Shown: positions 1 through 12,735, counted from the first letter of the stretch. The stretch: DNA of 64,000 nucleotides from Leptodactylus fallax (GCA_947044405.1 CAMRHE010000054.1:5843501-5907500); one strand, 5' to 3'. The notes: generated from the sequence alone by a model not told the origin. Program-made: numbers and translations.

Positions 1-1472
1 AAAGCATCTAATTGCGGGGGTGTTAAATTAGAGGGAGCCTTGATAGCACGAGTCTCAAGATCTTTCAGTTCTTCCAACACTAAATCTACAAACATATCAA
101 TATTGGTGCATTCACACACTGGGGGTAACTTAGTACTTTTGACCCTCAGTTTAGATAAGGGACCCTCCCCTGGTATTGTGTTCGATTCTAGCCAGAGTTC
201 CTCTAGAACCTCATGACCCCTTATGTCCTCCAAACTCAGACCCATGGTCTCACAAAGATTTTTATCATGATGTCTGAAAAATTTGATCCATTTCAATTTC
301 CTAGGGAATAATTGCACATCCTTCACCCAAGAAAATGAGTCAAACCTTACGGAAGGTACATAAGAAAAACTCAAATTGTTTTTTCTCCTCCTCTATTAGA
401 ACCCACATCAGAGGTAAAGAGGACTTAGTTATCTCCTACTCCTACTCCCAAAGTTCTTTGATATTAGGTGTCTGTAACCTGGGAGCAGGGGCAATCAAAA
501 TTCTTAGCTCCCCCCCCCCCCCCCGTGGCACAATGTTGTTTTTGAGATAGTGTTCTAGGCACTGTATTTTCCACCAACTGAGTGTAGTCCTTGTATAATC
601 AGTTGAGATTTTTAAAGATAACGTTAAGTGAGTGATTTTTAAAGATAACGTTAAACTCTCCCCTCTACAATCTATTCTGAATGCGGTGGCCCGGCTCATC
701 TATCAGTCTAGACGCTACAGCGATGACTCTGGTTTGTGCCGGTCACTACATTGGCTGCCTATTCAATACAGAATACAATATAAACTTATCACCCTCATTC
801 ACAAGGCTCTCCATAATGCTGCACCTCCCTACATTTCCTCCCTCATCTCTGTCTATCGCCCAAACCGTACTCTCCGTTCACTCAATGACCTAAGACTAAC
901 ATCCTCTATTAACAGAACCTCCCACGCTCGTATACAAGACTTCTCCCGAGTTGCACCACTTTTCTGGAATGCTCTATCCCGGACTATTAGATTAACCCCC
1001 AATTTCCACAGCTTCAAGCGTAAACTAAAGACATATCTTTTCAGACAGGCCTATCACAGCTCCTAATGTAAACCCTTATGTAGTTAGAATCCCTAAAACA
1101 TACCCTCCTCTGTTTATGCTTCAACATTACCTCACAGGATATGATGCCGTATCAGACTAACATTATATGTACAGGCACCTGCACGTTAAAGGACACGACT
1201 GATGATGGCTCATTCAGCTTTATATATGTTTAATGACAGTAACCTCTATTACAGAATTGTCTGACCATTGTACAAACAATGCTACATCTGTTGACACCCC
1301 TGCTACCTCTTGTGTCACCCCCTCTATCTCATAGATTGTAAGCTCTTCCGAGCAGGGCCCTCAGTCCCAGTGTGTGAATTCAATATTTCTTTGTAATGTA
1401 TCTTTTTTTGTTAGTACTTGAACCCTACAAATTGTACAGTGCTGCGGCATATGTTGGCGCTATATAAATAAA

Positions 1473-1511
<39 letters not shown>

Positions 1512-1650
1512 GTGAGCTCCTCTGAAAATACAGGGAACAATTCCCCTTCTGAAAATACATTTACTGCCTCATTGGTCCAACCCTTCGTGCTAAGATCAGA
1601 GAACACAAAAGCAGCCATAAACCCGATGATAATAAGACTGTAAAACGAAG
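1..1650 (-). mobile_element. Penelope-like retroelement, 5' part of ORF, decayed and interrupted
   Basis: Read leftward on the minus strand, conceptual fragments resemble the N-terminal part of Penelope-like ORFs. They are a start-like segment MAAFVFSDLSTKGWTNEA near 1640-1518; TLSWWKIQCLEHYLKNNIVP (about 590-525); SLPLMWVLIEEE (about 420-385); and LSFSYVPSVRFDSFSWVKD then VQLFPRKLKWIKFF (about 370-260). The last runs open to the window edge as ESNTIPGEGPLSKLR and MFVDLVLEELKDL. The frame is broken at least three times, including a 15-base C run at 510-524. An L2-like LINE (633-1507) splits it. The reverse transcriptase and endonuclease domains would lie beyond the left edge. Family assignment comes from recalled similarity and was not searched. 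Confidence 0.55.
633..1507 (+). mobile_element. L2-like LINE, 5'-truncated, with RT C-terminus and (ATT)n tail
   Basis: An open frame to 1066 encodes the C-terminal part of a non-LTR reverse transcriptase, with LQSILNAVARLI, SLHWLPIQYRIQYKLITLIH, KALHNAAPPYISSLI, FWNALS and SFKRKLKTYLF. These are hallmarks of L2/CR1-group LINEs. The 3'UTR follows, with gcagggccctca, gttggcgctatataaataaa and an (ATT)n tail at about 1470-1507. Flanking copies of TTAAGTGAG (624-632 and 1508-1516) look like the target-site duplication. It is inserted into the Penelope-like ORF. The copy is 5'-truncated, so it is dead. Confidence 0.75.
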
Positions 1651-2489
1651 AATATTATGACTGTTTCAAGATGTATTTGACCTAATCTTTAATACAACTG
1701 TTCACTGAATAGAATCATAGGTCCCAGAATAGTAGGTCTCAAAAATAATAATAAAACATAACTTTTATTAAAACAGCCGATAAAAAATAACATAACTGAA
1801 TATGTAAAGAACGTGTCAGAATTAAACAAAAGATGGTAAAAACTACCAGATGAGACCAATTCTATAATGAGCAGAATTGTACACTATATGATACACGGGC
1901 AGCCTAGGAATCAGCCCAAAATGTATGCTAACCAGCTGGTGCTTTCCCTAAGAGGGCCCCCCAGGCATATAGCCGAGGTATAAGGTCTCCTGAACTAAGC
2001 CTGCCTGATAACGCTGGAAGCTGACTGCTGCCCTGAACTGCAAAGACCCTATGCTTTTTCCTGATGTCAAAATTCATCAGGGGTCAGATGGTATACACCA
2101 ATACTAGAGTAAGTATCATGAAAGGTACTCTTTAAGGGTTTGTGGACATTGGTCACTTTTAATACATAGCTTTCGTCCTAAGCTATGCCTATCATTTGCG
2201 ACTCCACTCTTTATACTTGTCCTGTTTTTATACTTTTTTGTTTCAATAAACTTTTTATATTTTAATATATTATATACCATTTGACTCAGCTTTTTACTTC
2301 CTTGGTTTAACCTTTTGTTATGCTGAGTGGTTGGGGATTTTTTTCTGTTATATTTGGGAGCTTATATACTGTGAGATGTGATGGGGGCGAGTTACAGGGT
2401 TGTGATATTTCTTTGGCTCTCTTGTTTGTCTACAAGTTGGTTATTTATACAGTACATGCTAAGATATTTTATTGAATAGAAGAAATTGG
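1651..2489. other. Unassigned intergenic sequence
   Basis: No coding frame or known repeat is recognised. It is AT-rich with a polyadenylation-like caataaact near 2246 and may contain more of the Penelope element's 5' region. Confidence 0.5.
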
Positions 2490-3560
2490 AATGCTTAAAG
2501 GGATTCTATCATTAAGAAAACGGATTTTACCCATTCCCGCCAAAGGAATTTTTCGATTTTCGTTTTTGACTCCTTCCCTTCCAAACCCCATAACTTTTTT
2601 ATTTTTCCGCTCTCATTGTCATATGAGGTCTTTATGTTTGCAGGACAAATTTTTCTTCATGATGCTACCATTAATTATTCTGTACAATGTACTGGGAAGC
2701 TGGAAAAAAATTCAGAATGGGGTGGATTTGAAGAAAAAGTGCATATGCGCGATTTTCTTACGGGCTTTGTTTTTATGGCGTTTACTGTGCAGCCAAAATG
2801 ACATGTCACCTGTATTCTATGTTTTGGTATGATTCCGGGGATTCCTAATTTATATGGTTTTATTTACATTTTAACTCCTTAACAAAACTGTGCAAAAAAT
2901 TTTTTTTTTCTAAAAGTCGCTATATTCTGACACCTGTAACTTTTTTATACTTCCGTGTACTGGGATACATAGGACGTCTTTTTTTGCGGGACCAGGTGTA
3001 CTTTTTAGTTATACCATTTTGGGGAATTGCTATTGTTTTGATCACTTTTTATTAAATTTTTTATCAGAGGCAAAACATTGAAAAAACGGCGGTTTGGCAC
3101 TTTTGATTTTTTTCCCGCTACAGCATTTACCGTACGGGAAAAATATTTTTATAGATTTGTAGACCAGGTGTTTTCATACACAGGAATACCTATTGTGTAT
3201 GTGTTTCACAGTATTTAAGTACTTTTATATGTGTTCTAGGGAAAGGGGTTGATTTGAACTTTTAATATTTTCTTGTTTTTTATATATTATTTTTTTTACT
3301 TTTTAAATTTTTTTTTATTTTGCATTTATTAGACCCCCCAGGGGTCTTGAACCTCAGAGGGTCTGATCACTAATGCAATGCATTAAAATGCTAATGCATT
3401 GCAAAAAAATGGCTTTTCTATTGCAGTCTACATAGAGTAGCCTGCAATAGAAACTAATGAAAGACAAACCTGGGAGCCTTCAGAGCAATGGAACGCCGGC
3501 CCCAGAGCTTGCTCCGGGTGCCGGCGATCCCCGGCAAAATGGCGGCGCCCGTGCACCGTG
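2490..3560 (+). repeat. Interspersed repeat family A, copy 1
   Basis: This copy shares characteristic phrases with four other segments of the window (30281-30604, 48090-48620, 51640-52080 and 52780-53830). Examples are 'cataacttttttatttttcc', 'acctgtaacttttttatact' and 'gcgggaccaggtgtactttt'. It ends in a GC-rich segment at about 3480-3560. It appears non-coding, and its transposon class is not determined. Confidence 0.65.
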
Positions 3561-4349
3561 CTCCATTCCTCTATGCTCTCACAATTCTCGATTGCAGATT
3601 TCCTTCTAGTGCCACTACCAACACGAATACCAGTAGCACACCCCCTGCTACTACACCCAACAGTCATGCATTCCACCTGTACCTCCTCTATATCTAAAAA
3701 ACACTGGCTGAGCTCATCCAGCTCTTCAAGAAGAGGAAGTCTTGGGCTATGAGGAATATCTCTCAGCAGATGTCACATGACTACTAGAGAATGGGATCTG
3801 TGTCAGTGAAGGAGACTGTACTGAAACACAGAGTGGAGGATTTATGGGTTTTCTAAAACGTCTTTTTTTTTTTTTTTACAAAAAACTATTACAAGAAATA
3901 TAGCAAAGCACTAAAAGAGTGCCCTGGTCAGTGAGAATTAGAGTAGAACTGCATGAGTCAGCTTGTTGTTTTTTTTGTGTTTGTTTTTTTTTTGCAATTG
4001 ACTGACTTTGTCAGTAAAAATTATACTACACAATCTGTGGACAAATCAAACTGCTCTATTGCAAAACAGACAAAATTAGATTGTTAACTGTCATTTGTCT
4101 GTCTGTGTAACTGTAGCAGTCTGGCTCACACAGAAGAGATATTCTCCCTCAGCAGTGGGACACCCACTGATCACCAAGTTATCCCCTATCCTTTGGATGG
4201 CAGTAGCTTGTTGTAACTGGAATATTGGAATTTAAAGATGCATTGGTGGACTTTTTAAAGCAAATGTAATATAATTTAAAACAAAATCTTTAACCCAAAG
4301 GAACGTTTGATATATTTTAATACAGTAGATGAAGAATGCACTAGGTATG
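3561..4349. other. Unassigned sequence downstream of BMP5
   Basis: No gene is recognised. T-runs occur near 3865 and 3970. It may include distal 3'UTR or 3' regulatory DNA of BMP5. Confidence 0.4.
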
Positions 4350-4726
4350 ACTAATAATTACATTTTTATTGTTATTTTCTAAATAAATACTACAAAACAG
4401 CTGTATGGGTGAAAAGGATTTCTTACTAAGTTAGCATTTAATAGTAGCAATGTATATGCCTCAAGAAAACCCAAATGATTGTTTCTAAATAGAAAATTTT
4501 ATTTTTTCCTGACTCACTTAAATAAAACGTTGGTGTTTCTTATAAGTTGTGTAAAACAGATTCTGTCACATTTAATGAATGCAATTATATATCAAAATAA
4601 ATTACAAAATTCAAATATTTACATAAAACTGTACATATGTATCATGATGCATATTAGAAATGTGTTTACTTTCTAGCTAGTTTTCTGCATGTAGCCTATA
4701 GTGTGGTGTGGGAGCTTTTTTTTAAT
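4350..4726 (-). other. BMP5: Probable BMP5 3'UTR with candidate polyadenylation signals
   Basis: The AT-rich sequence directly downstream of the stop codon contains AATAAA on the minus strand at 4503-4498 and again at 4370-4365. Either could direct 3' end formation. The true 3' end cannot be fixed from sequence alone and may lie further left; BMP5 3'UTRs in other vertebrates can be long. Confidence 0.4.
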
Positions 4727-4876
4727 TTAATGGCATCCACATGATCTTACAACCATATTTCTATATTTCTTTAAAATAACATTGGAGCTGTCATCAAAGT
4801 ACAAAACGGAGATGGCATTAAGCTTTGTTGGCGCACAGCATGGCTTGGGGACATGTTCAGGAAACATGAGGTGGAC
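4727..4876 (-). CDS. BMP5: BMP5 exon 7 (last coding exon, end of mature ligand)
   Basis: This exon encodes the last 49 residues of a BMP5-type ligand followed by a TAA stop at 4729-4727. It starts directly after an intron acceptor (tattgcag) at phase 0. Visible family hallmarks are the [20 protein letters not shown] block, which carries cysteines 4 and 5 of the knot, and the terminal RSCGCH with cysteines 6 and 7. The start [14 protein letters not shown] and the end VVRSCGCH match BMP5; as I recall, BMP7 has VHFINPE and VVRACGCH. In this family the segment forms the second finger of the cystine-knot monomer and contributes to receptor binding. The reading frame is intact. Assignment to the BMP5/6/7 group is certain, and BMP5 within the group is very likely. 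Confidence 0.97.
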   Translation of the reverse strand, partial: VHLMFPEHVPKPCCAPTKLNAISVLYFDDSSNVILKKYRNMVVRSCGCH

Positions 4877-5878
<1,002 letters not shown>

Positions 5879-7049
5879 CTATGACAAAGCAATAAAGACT
5901 CTCTCAAAAAACTTTGCATACATGAACAGTACTGGTGATTATAATAAATTTTGTAATATATCTTATCAGAGAGAAATGCTTCATTCTGCTCTAATCAGGC
6001 TGTCCACCTACCCTGCCTTTACTAAAATTATTTTTACTGTGAAAATTCTAGCTACATCCTTGAGTCTACAGATGGCTATAGTGCAGGAGATAATAGAAGA
6101 AAAACGGGATCCGTTTGATGCTGGAGCTAAATAGGAGCGTTCTATTCACAATTAAAATGCACTATTCACATCAATATAGTACAGTACTTCTCTATATATG
6201 TCCTGCAATTTTAAGGGACTGTATCGGATTGAACATGAGATACAGTTATAGAGCATATTCCGCCTCTACTTACTGACTTGCCTCCCTTCCACTATATACA
6301 AACTGGCACTGGGATTTTTCATTAATATATATACCACAATTTATAAACTGGGGAGATACACAATTATTTAATATTATATTACTATGTCCCACAATATAAA
6401 GTGGAAGGGGAGGGGGGAAGGGATGTTATATAAATTAGAGACTCCAATCCCTCCCTAGCCCTTCTTTACCTATCCTAATATGTACAGTATATTTTGTATT
6501 TTACTTGGTATAGAATTTAATGCATTATTAAGAGTGAAGTTTTAATATATTTTATTCCTCTTGTCCTATGCCCATCTGCTTTCTCCTTTCTTGTTATATA
6601 TTGCAACTATTCGGTGGTGTACACCTGTGATATACATAAGATACATTGCTGTACCCTCTTGGACTTTATTAAAAGTAAATAAATACTCCCGGACAACACC
6701 TTTAACCTCCATCTTGGGCAATTAGCAATTCCATAACTTAAATGGAACCGCTGCTTGCAGTGCAGGAGGCCTGTGAAGCAGTAGTAAATACCGTTCACTG
6801 ACACTCTTCAGGCACAGTGAGTGGCGCAGTGGGTGGTGTTAGTGTATAAGGTTGCTATACAAATACAGTCTATTTGACCATGTTCACAAGCATATGGAAA
6901 TTAATTATAAATCTGATTTGCAAAAGTATAGACTAAGCAAAGATATTTCTAATTCAGATTCTATCTGACCACATTTTAACTAGTTAGCATTACTAATGAC
7001 AAATACTGAAAATGGGACTGAAAACATAACTGGAACATTGCATCCTTAC
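5879..7049 (-). other. BMP5 intron 5
   Basis: The 1171-bp intron has donor gtaagg and acceptor tcatag. It is mostly AT-rich and unrecognised. About 6640-6830 has the motif cggacaacaccttta, which looks like one end of repeat family C. Confidence 0.9.
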
Positions 7050-7126
7050 CTGCCAACCCAAGTCACGGAAGCTGACATAGAGCTCATGTTTTTTACATGC
7101 TTGTTTCTGTTCACTTGTGTTGTAAT
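7050..7126 (-). CDS. BMP5: BMP5 exon 5 (start of cystine knot)
   Basis: This 77-base exon supplies the last two bases of a split Asp codon and then 25 codons, from [19 protein letters not shown] to the RDLGWQ motif. It carries cysteine 1 of the knot (QACKKHEL). The acceptor is tttgtgcacag and the donor is CAG/gtaagg, leaving phase 0. YNTSEQ is typical of BMP5, and the rest is nearly invariant in the BMP5/6/7 group. The upstream junction is the interesting one: the codon is completed by a G from exon 4, whose donor is GC rather than GT. Confidence 0.96.
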
Positions 7127-8234
7127 CTGTGCACAAAGATAACAAAAAAAAAAAAACTCCTTAGGTATATTCATGGTTGCTGTTATGTTCAATGAACAGT
7201 TTCTTATGGTAATTTCCACATTATATTTGTTGCCAGCTACACTGTATCATACAAGCATTTGTGCTTGTATTGAGAATAGCAGGGCAGATTTTCTAATCCT
7301 GTGTAATGTTTAGTTAGCATAAAATAAGATCAGGTAAATCTAAAATCTAAATGTCTAAATGAGTGCCAAATTCATCACAGTGGCTCACATTGTGTGATAA
7401 ATATGATGCATCATGCTACACTTTTTAGACAATTTTAATAAAACCAAAGAGTGATATATGCTTAACCATGATATAACAAGGGGATATAAACAGGTGAGTC
7501 ACATTATTATGAGCAACTCCTACTTCGGCAGCACGGGGGCCATGACGGAAGTGATGTGTCGTTGGTTTGCTTGGTGAGTTAAGAAGTTGTGCAATAGACT
7601 GTCTGAACACATATCACTCAGTGTTGCAAAAAGGGATGATTATTGACTTTTGGGCCAAGGGTGGTAGTATTTTTGGAACAGTGCAGCTTGTGGACTGTTT
7701 ATGTGTTGCTGCAGCCGGTTATGTGGGTCCTTAGCCTAAAGGGGTTATCTGGGGTGTGAAAAAAATAAATCAAGCTTCAAGTCCCATAAAATGAAAAAAT
7801 AAAAAAATTACTTGTCTCTCTGTTCCACTGGCTATCCAGCAATGTCCCTTTGACAGTTACCCTCGTCTCTGTTTACATGCAGACTGCATGTGACCACTGC
7901 AGCCAATCAATTACTGGCATCATGGCTCCCATCATTGAGATAGAATGCCAATAACAGGATACTTGACCACTAGGACCATCAATTGGAGCAGTCAAATGTC
8001 ATCTACATGTAAACAAACACTGGCGGAGAGTCAGGGAGTCAACACAACCTTGACAACATATTGCTAAGTATCAAGGGACTGAACATGAGTTTTTATGAAT
8101 AAGATAGTTTGTCCCTGTAGACACTACATGATGTGTGATCAGTTTGAAGTAAAAGTCTCCATTTTATTTGTTGTTATCTATGACTGGTTGTTATTGCCTA
8201 AAGACTGTCATTTATTCAGTAATTTCTTTCTTGC
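7127..8234 (-). other. BMP5 intron 4, a GC-AG intron
   Basis: The 1108-bp intron begins GCAAGA after CAG and ends gtgcacag. It carries a family C repeat copy at about 7738-8075, beginning aaaggggttatctggg. No additional exon is seen. Confidence 0.88.
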
Positions 8235-8432
8235 CTGCATTGCTGGGCATCTTGGATGCATCATGTTGAGCTGTAGACTTGTTCTTGTCTTGTTTTTTCC
8301 TTTTTGTATTTGCAGCTCTGACTGAGCGGAGTAGAACTTCACTTGCCTTGAAAAAAGCAACTAGAAAAGGCTGCTTTGACTGAGGGCCATGCCTGCCAAC
8401 AAGGCCTACTGATTTAACATTGACACTCCTAC
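8235..8432 (-). CDS. BMP5: BMP5 exon 4 (prodomain end, furin site, basic N-terminus of mature ligand)
   Basis: The exon is 198 bases, with phase 1 at both ends. It encodes [18 protein letters not shown], then [20 protein letters not shown], then the proprotein-convertase site RSVR followed by [14 protein letters not shown] and a short divergent linker ending SKMPSNA. Cleavage after RSVR would release a 139-residue mature chain, one residue longer than human BMP5 as I recall it, because of an extra Thr in AANTKRKK. The Lys/Arg-rich stretch is the family's heparan-sulphate-binding N-terminus. The acceptor is a 19-base T run then AGG. The donor reads CAG/gcaaga, a GC donor, and no GT in the right phase lies nearby. 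A competing start is irrelevant because this is an internal exon. Confidence 0.95.
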
Positions 8433-8790
8433 CTAAAAAAAAAAAAAAAAAAATAGAAAAAAAGAAATATTGACACAAGTGAAAGCAATGACATGAAATA
8501 TGTTGATAAAATGATTGATCAGATTTATGGTAGATTTCATGCACACAGCAAAAACAAAAGAAATCAAAGGTACAATACATGGAGGTACAGTTTAGCCTCA
8601 CATATGGATACAGTATTATGGCCCCATTCAAGTCAAAGTAAGCACAAATATAAGGTCATGTGCATGAGGACTTAATATAATTCCATGTCTTTACATGTTC
8701 TTTGTAATAAGTCTCAATTACAATTTTAATAACAAGATATCACTTCAGAACAAGTATAGTACGTATGTCCCACCCAGGTTGTTGGGTTCA

Positions 8791-8885
8791 GTTAACTGAT
8801 GCTAGGTTCCAATGCTGTTGGCTGCCTGTTGTTCTGGTCTGTTGGAGGACCAGAACAACGGACAGGAGGACTGCTAAGATTGTAG
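8791..8885. repeat. Short hairpin repeat
   Basis: GTTGTTCTGGTC (8828-8839) and its perfect complement GACCAGAACAAC (8848-8859) enclose an 8-base loop. The flank tgctaggttc resembles the end of the MITE at 53279, so this may be a remnant of a related element. Confidence 0.4.
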
Positions 8886-11811
8886 CTACATACGGAGCCC
8901 TATTGACCGTAAATAATAATTAACTGTTGTTTTTTAGCTAAAAGAGACTGACGGAAAAGCTGTGAGTGGAGGATTTTTTATCCACCATTTTCAAGCTGAC
9001 ATTGTGATGGACATTGTCTCCTATGGCGACTCCGATGCATATATGAATGTAGCCTTGTCTGTTGTTAATATATACCTTACAAAAAGTCAGAATTCTATAG
9101 GTATACAGCATATTGTCAAAATTAATATTAACCAGTATCTTATTTACATTGTGGGTCGCCCATCAGTAAGAGCCTTAACAGCTAAACAACTGCAACTTGA
9201 TAAAAAAATGGCAAAAATATTTTTCACTTTCTGTTCTCGACAGAGCATGGAAACCATTGACTCTTTTGCCTAAATAAAACTAAAAGTATTTTGAATTGTA
9301 TGATGGTCCTTTAAATAAAGAACACAAAAGCAGTTATAGGTGATTTTTCTTGTTTTTCTTTAAAGCACTGCTAAAGCTGCACTTGTAAAGAAACGCTAAA
9401 AGCAGTCATATATAAATACTCTCATACTGAAAACGTTCCTTCATGCTGCTTTATACATTTACAGCTGGGTTAGGTAATGGTAAAATAAGCTGAATGTACC
9501 TAGCAATAGCGCACATTTATAAACATATTTATTCTTGTATGAATTCTGCTAAATTAAATGTTAAAACCCCCACACTACATTCTAACTGCAAGCATTAAAG
9601 ACAATTAAGTTTAATGGACCTGAAGGAGAAATTTACAGGGATTGTCTTTACTTGGTTGTGTTTTGGAAAACCTAAACTAACAAGTAGACATGTTCCTGAA
9701 TATTATAACATAGGTTTATACTTGTTTGATTTATTGTATATAGACATTTCCTAACTCTTTCATCTTTATCATTATAATTAGGGCACATCCACATCAGCAT
9801 GTTTTTCTTTTGTTTTTTTGTTTTTTTTATATATATACGCTTTTTGTATTTTTGCGTGCAACTAATCTAAACTGACTATAAGCAAATAATACTTTATTTG
9901 GACAAGATTAAATTAATTCAAGCCTTACAGTACATTGCATCCTAGATATGTATTGTTAACTTTGTAAATACAACAGTTCTAATGGACTGGACAACTGAAG
10001 AGAATAATGCTGGCCATACACATTAAAGTGCTTGCCGAACATTCTTGTCCATACTAAGACTGAGACGATTGTGCATGTGTTGCCAAAGTGTGACTATGTC
10101 TGATAGCACCTTATCTCCCAGAGAAGAAAGGCATTGGGCTGTTGATCTTCAACTTCCTTTTCTTTATCTTCCCACCATCTGCCATTAGGAAAGAAGTAGG
10201 AGGCCCCCACACACATTAGATGGTTGGTTAGTCATAATGGTGGCTGACAGTTACCTAAAGTGTATGAGCTGCTTAAGGAGGGGACAGTGCAGTTGCTACC
10301 ATCTTCACATCTTCATATTCAGTACTTTGCTGCTAGGGCTTTGAATTAAGCTGAAATTAATTTTTAAACAAATCTAAGTTGCAAATCTTTTAACTTTTAT
10401 AACTTTTAAGAACAAATATATTTTGTTTTTTAAGTATGTTGTCTGATGGGCCATTTGTGAAGAGGCGACCTCTGAGGCTTGTGATTGGCTAGAGCAGTCA
10501 CCTGGCACAAACAGGACCTGCATACAGATTAACAGAACTGCTGCCGCTGATGGAAGGGGGGAGCAGTGAGTACTGGTTTGTTATGTAGATAGCTCCACTA
10601 GCAGCACTATTAAATAATACAAATATGAGTCGGACAACCCCTTTAATCTTATTCCTATTTTTCACATATGTCATATAAATTATTTTCATTAAGATAGATG
10701 AAACTTTAAAAATATCATGGTTACGTTCAATTTCTCTCACAAGTTGTGTCTTTCAGGCATGTTACATAGTTATGAGTCTGCATTTATCTTGTTAGATTAC
10801 ACTTGTACCTCTCTCTGGAACAAAAGAAAAATATAACAAGTCACTTAGATTGCATCAGGGACGGACTCTACAAATAAACCTGTTCTTTCTTAGCAGCTCA
10901 AATAACTTTGTGTGTCCACATGAAACACAGGCAGTGTCATGTGAAGCTTTGCAGCTGTTCAAGACAGGAGTGGGACACAGAGGTCCTTATAAAACCCAAG
11001 GTAGTTGGAGAAAACTATGTGCTGTTCTGGGCAATATCAGTGTCCTCAAAAGTTGTTCTAAAACACATTGAAAAAAATGTGTTTAATATTACAGATAACT
11101 ATCATTGCAGTAATACAATGGAAAATAGCCACGAGCTCTACTAGTGGGCATCTGCATCCCAAATGTGAAACAATATTAAACAAAATCCTCATAGAGACAG
11201 GACTCACAAGTAATCATAGATGTAAGCCTTAAACAAATAACCATCCAGGTTTTGCTTTAAAATAAAAACTTGCAGTGGCTCTGTGCCAAATTCTATATTT
11301 CTTAGAAAAAGCCTATCAGTGGCATAAATGAGAGAGGCAGCTTCATTTGAGGTTAAAGCCGTTTTCATTCTACTTCCACTGTAACAAATGTATTAATTCA
11401 GCTCAGACTTCCTCCTTCTGGCAGCCTTATTGCTGTAAAAAGAGAAATTAAGAGTTCTAGCCAAATACCATACCTTGAACTGACCTACTTCAATACATGA
11501 ACACTTATACATTGTGTTTATTCAGGTGTTTAGCACTTGAAATTGATTTAAGATGTTGGTAAGACAGGGTACTGTTATACCACCTAAGGATCCAAAGAGT
11601 TAAGTCACTAAGTTTCTGCCACTTTAAGAGATACAACATCCAGGCTTGGATATTGTAAAATGAAATGATACAAGTATTAAAAAAGTATCCCCGCTACTTT
11701 TTATTACCTTATTGTGCTTTAAAATTAAAGATGAAATTAAATCTTTATTTGGCTACCCTTGTATCGCTTTTCACTTACATGTGATCAAACAGTGAAGAAC
11801 ATTATTCGTTT

Positions 11812-12078
11812 TAAAGGGGTTGTCTTGGATTTTCCAAAATGTGTCTAAGAATAGTGGTAAAGGACTCTCTCTCCACTTCAGTGGACCTTGCTGGTCATGA
11901 AGTGACAATGACACATACCTCATTCATGTGACCGCTGCAGATATTCACCGTCCTCAGAGGTCACCTGCTGTAAATGCAAATGTCACTGTCGAATTCATTA
12001 CAGTAGTCACATGAATCATGTTTACATCACTGCAGCATGACTGACTGCTCTTAGCCACCTCTTTGAAAATCCCAGATT
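11812..12078. repeat. Family C repeat (aaaggggttgtc)
   Basis: It begins ttttaaaggggttgtcttgg and ends near tttgaaaatcccaga. Related copies with opposed ends aaaggggttgtccagg and ctggacaacccctttaa occur at 21590, 28290 and 32776. It is non-coding. Confidence 0.45.
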
Positions 12079-12372
12079 GTAAGTATCTCCCCCAGCAGAC
12101 AGGTTTCACCTGCTATACATGTGTGGTTCCTACCTCTCCATGCAGCTATGCACTTCCTCCTGCTGTTTATGTACATTGACCTGCCCATAGGGCAGGCACA
12201 ACCTTCCTCCCTGCAACTTGAAGGGAAGCTTGCACACCTTTGAGCCTTTCTCAGCTAATCCTGTCAACCTGTGTGTATAAAGGTCTGCTTCTCCAGCCAT
12301 ACCTTGCCTGAGCAACATAGGTGAACAGCTTTGCTTGTTATTGCAAGGGTATCTGCTGGTTTGTCCTGCATT

Positions 12373-12735
12373 ACATAACTACATAGTTAGTATGGTTGAA
12401 AAAAGACATCCATCAAGTTCAACCAGGGGATCGGAAACATCATGACAGTCTATACATTTCCATAATCATGAATTCTTTTTTGTCCTAAAAAGGCATCTAA
12501 TCCTTTTTGAAGCTGTCAGCTGTGACCAGCTCTTGGAGTAAACTATTCCACAGATTCAGAGTCCTTACAGTGAAGAAGCCTTGCCGGCTCTTCAGATTAA
12601 ATTTTTTTTCTCCAGGCGGAGGGAGTGTCCTCTTGTCCCCTCTCAGCATTACTCCCCCTAGGACATATGCTACATGTGGATTATTTTTACCCAGATGCAT
12701 AACTTTACATTTATCCACATTGAATGTTTCCTGTA
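12373..12735 (-). mobile_element. CR1-like LINE fragment nested in LTR-like block
   Basis: The minus strand reads FNVDKCKVMHLGKNNPHVAY, then VLGG, then FFTVRTLNLWNSLLQELV. This resembles the conserved C-terminal reverse-transcriptase region of CR1-group LINEs, joined with an internal deletion. Its right end on the plus strand is aatgtttcctg; its left end cataactacatagttagta is a very common frog repeat end. The LTR-like sequence is continuous across it when compared with the second copy near 16740. Confidence 0.55.

Noticed and set aside
3428..3752. GC-rich segment with atggcggcgcccgtg as a promoter or first exon
   Set aside because: It is the end of repeat family A. No splice-compatible coding frame follows.
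8235..8240. A GT donor for exon 4 instead of GC
   Set aside because: No GT in the needed phase occurs near the exon end, and the frame to exon 5 fits only the CAG/GC position.
8212..8631. Single 139-residue minus-strand open frame as an intact protein
   Set aside because: Only its middle is real coding sequence (BMP5 exon 4). The start lies in intron 3 and the end reads through the GC donor into intron 4.
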